From Clostridia bacterium (GTDB lineage: Bacteria > Bacillota > Clostridia > Christensenellales > Aristaeellaceae): a stretch of DNA of 7,468 nucleotides. The position numbers and the translations under genes were made by a program. Location of the stretch: the NCBI GenBank assembly GCA_016295665.1, contig JAEDKS010000120.1, forward strand, positions 1 through 7,468, given 5' to 3'. The notes beneath the pieces were generated by a model. It did no database searches, was not told the DNA's origin, and saw nothing but the letters and a program-made list of their open reading frames with translations. Of this stretch, positions 5,174 to 7,468 are shown in pieces. The first letter of the stretch is position 1. Every line of letters starts with the position of its first letter.

Positions 5174-6331
5174 TCATTCCTCCTTCCGGACAAGCTGGTT
5201 GTCCCGCACCGCGTAGGTCATGCCGTCCACCCGGACGGTGATGCCCTCCGGCGACACGAGCCAGTCAAAGTCCCGGGCCACATAGCCCGCCGCCCGAAGC
5301 ACGGCATACTCGCGCCCGCTCAGAAACTCCCCGGTGGACAGCGGAATCTCCTCCCCGTCCACGGTCACGACCACCCAGGCGATGCCGCTCCGCTGCAGCA
5401 CGCTCAGCGCCTGCCCCGCCAGGAACCACACGCTGCCGGTCTCGTCCGCGGACAGGCACACCGTGTCCTCCTCCAGCCGCGCCGCAAAGCTGCCAGCACC
5501 GCCGTCCAGGGTGATCTCCAGCTCCGTGCCGCCCAGGGTCAGCACCCGCATGGGCTCCCCGCTGACCTCCAGGGCCACGGTGCCGTAGCGGGTCATGTCG
5601 CGGTTGCCATTCTGATGGCTGCTCGTCAGCGCCTCGCCGGGCGTCAGGTCGATGCCGCCGTAGCTGCTGCCGCTGTCTGCGGCATCCATGCCGCCAAAGC
5701 CGCCCGCACCGCTGGAGCCCCCGCGTCCGCCGCTGCCGCCGGAGCCGCCGGAACCGCTGTGCCCGCCCTCACCGGACGGGGCCTCTCCCTCCGGAGGGCC
5801 TCCCTCCGGGCCCTCGGCAGGCGGCTCGGGTGTCGGCTCGGTGGGATCGGCGGAGGGAGTCGCCGTCGGCTCGGGCGAAGGCTCGGCGGTCGGCGCTTCC
5901 GTGGGGGACGCGGGCATCAGGCGGAAAACCAGACTGTCCGAGGTCAGCAGCGTCCCTGCCGCGTCCCGGAGCTCCACGCGAAGCGTCAGCCAGGCTTCCA
6001 CCGGCAGCTGCTCCTGCTGCAGTGCCGCATACCCTTCGCCGTACTGCCGCTGAAGCAGCAGCGCCCCCTGCGCATCGGTGACGGTCACCCCGCAGGCCAC
6101 CTCCGCGCCGGGCACATCCCACAGGAAGCACACCCGGGTCTCCGCGTCCGGCAGCGGAATCGTCCAGCGCAGCTGCTCGTCCTGCCATGCGCCGTCCATG
6201 CTGACCCGGAGCCGCAGCGCGGGCGGCTCCAGGTCGGTGGGGGTGGTCGGGCCCTCCGCCATCGCGCCGGGCAGCAGGCTCAGCAGCACCGCAGCGCACA
6301 GCAGCAGGCAAATGGGCCGCTTATTCCCCAT
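5174..6331 (-). CDS. Exported protein with Pro/Glu-Thr-rich and Gly/Ser-rich linker; function unknown (385 aa)
   Basis: I do not recognise this family. An N-terminal signal peptide is clear: KR at residues 4-5, a hydrophobic run (7-20), and a cut site near AMA|E (23-26). Residues about 30-138 look like a beta-rich domain of strands and turns. Residues 140-182 are a Pro/Thr/Glu/Ser-rich linker with repeating TEP/PEP units, then 183-214 is Gly/Ser-rich. Residues about 248-385 are another globular domain, mostly short strands (TVALEVSGEPMRV, EITLDGG, VVVTVDGEEIPL). No lipobox cysteine, LPxTG motif or C-terminal membrane anchor is visible. The start at 6331 is chosen from GAGGA (6337-6341) five bases upstream; it overlaps the 371-aa gene's end by 11 bases. 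It lies between two paralogous adaptors, so it probably forms or regulates a complex with them. A surface or cell-wall-spanning role fits the linker, but is inference. Confidence 0.8.
   Translation of the reverse strand: MGNKRPICLLLCAAVLLSLLPGAMAEGPTTPTDLEPPALRLRVSMDGAWQDEQLRWTIPLPDAETRVCFLWDVPGAEVACGVTVTDAQGALLLQRQYGEGYAALQQEQLPVEAWLTLRVELRDAAGTLLTSDSLVFRLMPASPTEAPTAEPSPEPTATPSADPTEPTPEPPAEGPEGGPPEGEAPSGEGGHSGSGGSGGSGGRGGSSGAGGFGGMDAADSGSSYGGIDLTPGEALTSSHQNGNRDMTRYGTVALEVSGEPMRVLTLGGTELEITLDGGAGSFAARLEEDTVCLSADETGSVWFLAGQALSVLQRSGIAWVVVTVDGEEIPLSTGEFLSGREYAVLRAAGYVARDFDWLVSPEGITVRVDGMTYAVRDNQLVRKEE
5690..5914 (-). repeat. Low-complexity linker-coding stretch inside the 385-aa gene
   Basis: This covers residues 140-214 of the 385-aa protein. 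The upstream part encodes Thr/Glu/Pro/Ser units such as TEAP, AEPSPEP and PTEPTPEP; the downstream part encodes GSGGSGG-type units. At DNA level it is imperfectly repetitive (CGG, TCC and GGC-type triplets), not an exact tandem array, and shows no frameshift. Such stretches are prone to slippage and length variation between strains. Confidence 0.75.
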
Positions 6332-7436
6332 CGGCTTCCTCTTGCACTTCCGTTTCCACATGCTGTTCACGCTCCAGCGTCGAGATCACCGCGCTCATGC
6401 CATAGCGCGTGGTGCTGTCCGGCGTAAAGTCCACATAGACGGCGTAGCTCACGCTGTCGCCGCCGATCTCCGCCACCGCGGAGATCATCCGCACGGTGCC
6501 CTTCAGCGTGCTGTCCGCGTCCGGATCCCAGTTCATCTCAATCTCCACCGGGTCACCCACCTGAATCAGGCTCAGGTCGCCCTCGCTGACGGAGGCCTCC
6601 AGCTGCATGGCGCCCGCAGGGTAGATCACCGCCGTCACGCTGTCCTTCTGCACGCTACCGCCCGCGCTGGCGCTGATGGAGGCCACCACGCCGTCCACCC
6701 CCGCGTAGATGTCGGTGCCGCTCATGTAGAGGCCGTCGAAGGCACCGTCCAGGGTCTCAAAGAGCAGCTGACCCCGCTTCACCTGATCGCCGTTCTTCAC
6801 CGCAAAGGACACGATGCTGCCCGACCCGGTCACCGCCACAGGGTCAATGCGGGCGGTGGTGCCCCGTCCGATGCGGCTGGTGGTCTCCATTCCGGCGGAG
6901 CGGAACACATCGCAGCTCTCGCCGCTCTCAAAGGTGCCCGATGTCACCTCCACAGTGAAGCTCGTGCCCGAAACGGCGGTGATGAGGCCGCTGCCGGTGT
7001 GGGTGCTGCTGGAGCGGGAGGCCAGGTAGACGGTCTCGCCCACGTGGACGTACTTGTTCTCGGTGGCGTTGTACGCGTTGGCGGTGGACGCGGCGATGGT
7101 GTACTGATCCGTGCCCTCGATGTACATCACCGCGCCGTAGCGTCCGCTGACGGTGGTGGCGTCATCGCCGGGCTGACCAAACACGCCGGTGACCGTGCCG
7201 TCCTCGGTGGCGTACACCTTGTTCGTCCGCAGCCGCAGCAGCACATCGTCCGCGGTGACCTGCTGCCCGACCCGGGCGCAGACCTCCTCCACCGAGCCGC
7301 CGATGGGCGCGTAGACCTCCCAGGTTTCCCGGGCGGTCACGGTGCCGCTGAGGGAGATGGTCTCCGCAGAGGCCGCCGCTGCGAGCATCAGCATCGCCAG
7401 CACGAGGGCAGCAAGAGACATGAGCCTGTGTTTCAT
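6321..7436 (-). CDS. Exported periplasmic-adaptor (HlyD/MacA-like) protein with tandem lipoyl-type modules (371 aa)
   Basis: This adaptor-like protein would act outside the membrane. A signal peptide is plain: KHR, a hydrophobic run (6-23), and a cut near ASA|E (22-25). Residues 27-100 form a lipoyl-type module: TWEVYAPIGGSVEEVCARVGQQV (38-60) is the typical adaptor motif, and VYATEDGTVTGVFGQPG (74-90) the next half. A beta-rich insert (about 100-195) contains HVGETVYLAS (131-140). A second lipoyl-type module follows: IVSFAVKNGDQVKRGQLLFETL (208-229) and VDGVVASISASAGG (247-260). A beta-barrel-like part (277-357) and a short acidic tail end it. Canonical adaptors carry a coiled-coil hairpin between lipoyl halves; none is visible. 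AAGGAGG (7446-7452) nine bases upstream sets the start. It is the first gene of the operon seen here, though upstream genes beyond 7468 may belong to it. Its end overlaps the next gene by 11 bases. Confidence 0.87.
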   Translation of the reverse strand: MKHRLMSLAALVLAMLMLAAAASAETISLSGTVTARETWEVYAPIGGSVEEVCARVGQQVTADDVLLRLRTNKVYATEDGTVTGVFGQPGDDATTVSGRYGAVMYIEGTDQYTIAASTANAYNATENKYVHVGETVYLASRSSSTHTGSGLITAVSGTSFTVEVTSGTFESGESCDVFRSAGMETTSRIGRGTTARIDPVAVTGSGSIVSFAVKNGDQVKRGQLLFETLDGAFDGLYMSGTDIYAGVDGVVASISASAGGSVQKDSVTAVIYPAGAMQLEASVSEGDLSLIQVGDPVEIEMNWDPDADSTLKGTVRMISAVAEIGGDSVSYAVYVDFTPDSTTRYGMSAVISTLEREQHVETEVQEEADGE

Positions 7437-7468
7437 GATGAGGAACCTCCTTCTATACAATCCCCGCC

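Noticed and set aside
4108..5241. Plus-strand open frame of 377 codons opposite the 332-aa adaptor
   Set aside because: Composition is His/Arg/Gly-rich antisense noise; no supporting ribosome binding site, domain or promoter; the minus strand encodes a clear adaptor.
5690..5914. Repetitive stretch considered as a CRISPR array or exact tandem repeat
   Set aside because: The repeats are short, imperfect, in frame, and encode a Pro/Gly linker; no unique spacers of regular length are present.
5048..6427. Plus-strand open frame of 459 codons opposite the 385-aa gene
   Set aside because: Antisense shadow; it includes Arg/Gly repeats mirroring the linker and has no domain signature.
7437..7468. 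Possible promoter upstream of the 371-aa gene
   Set aside because: Only the ribosome binding site and a few bases remain before the window edge; no -35/-10 pair can be defined.

Overview
This is a GC-rich bacterial window. Strong AGGAGG-type ribosome binding sites sit a short way upstream of nearly every start. The gene families (a LacI-type sensor joined to GGDEF, a NudC-like NUDIX hydrolase, and membrane-fusion-type adaptors with no outer-membrane partner in view) suggest a high-GC member of the Bacillota, probably an anaerobic Clostridia lineage. That placement is inference, because the window holds no rRNA or other phylogenetic marker.

Layout, left to right. Bases 1-618 (+) hold the 3' part of a membrane-bound polyferredoxin of the NapH/CcoG-like type. 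It converges on a minus-strand operon, and the two are separated by a strong, probably bidirectional terminator (633-685). The minus-strand operon (4019 down to 708) has four tightly packed genes, in order of transcription: a LacI-type ligand sensor joined to a GGDEF domain; a small zinc-ribbon protein with a DUF2007-like core; a NUDIX hydrolase with a NudC-like zinc ribbon; and a small nitroreductase. Gaps are 15 and 19 bases, and the last pair overlaps by 4 bases (ATGA). A near-consensus sigma-A promoter with an extended -10 lies at 4059-4087, and its -35 abuts an 18-bp perfect palindrome.

A second minus-strand operon (7436 down to 4171) has three genes for exported proteins: a 371-residue adaptor-like protein, a 385-residue secreted protein with a Pro/Thr/Glu-rich then Gly/Ser-rich linker, and a 332-residue adaptor that is a clear paralogue of the first. 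The coding regions overlap or nearly touch, and a probable terminator (4124-4159) follows. Its promoter, and any ABC transporter partner, must lie beyond base 7468 or elsewhere.

Working model (inference): the first operon links sensing of a small soluble ligand to cyclic-dinucleotide or related signalling, with NAD(P)/nucleotide housekeeping and flavin redox enzymes downstream. The second makes an unusual cell-surface adaptor set in which two paralogous lipoyl-type proteins, both without a visible coiled-coil hairpin, flank a Gly/Pro-rich exported partner. The second operon is the least familiar part of the window.
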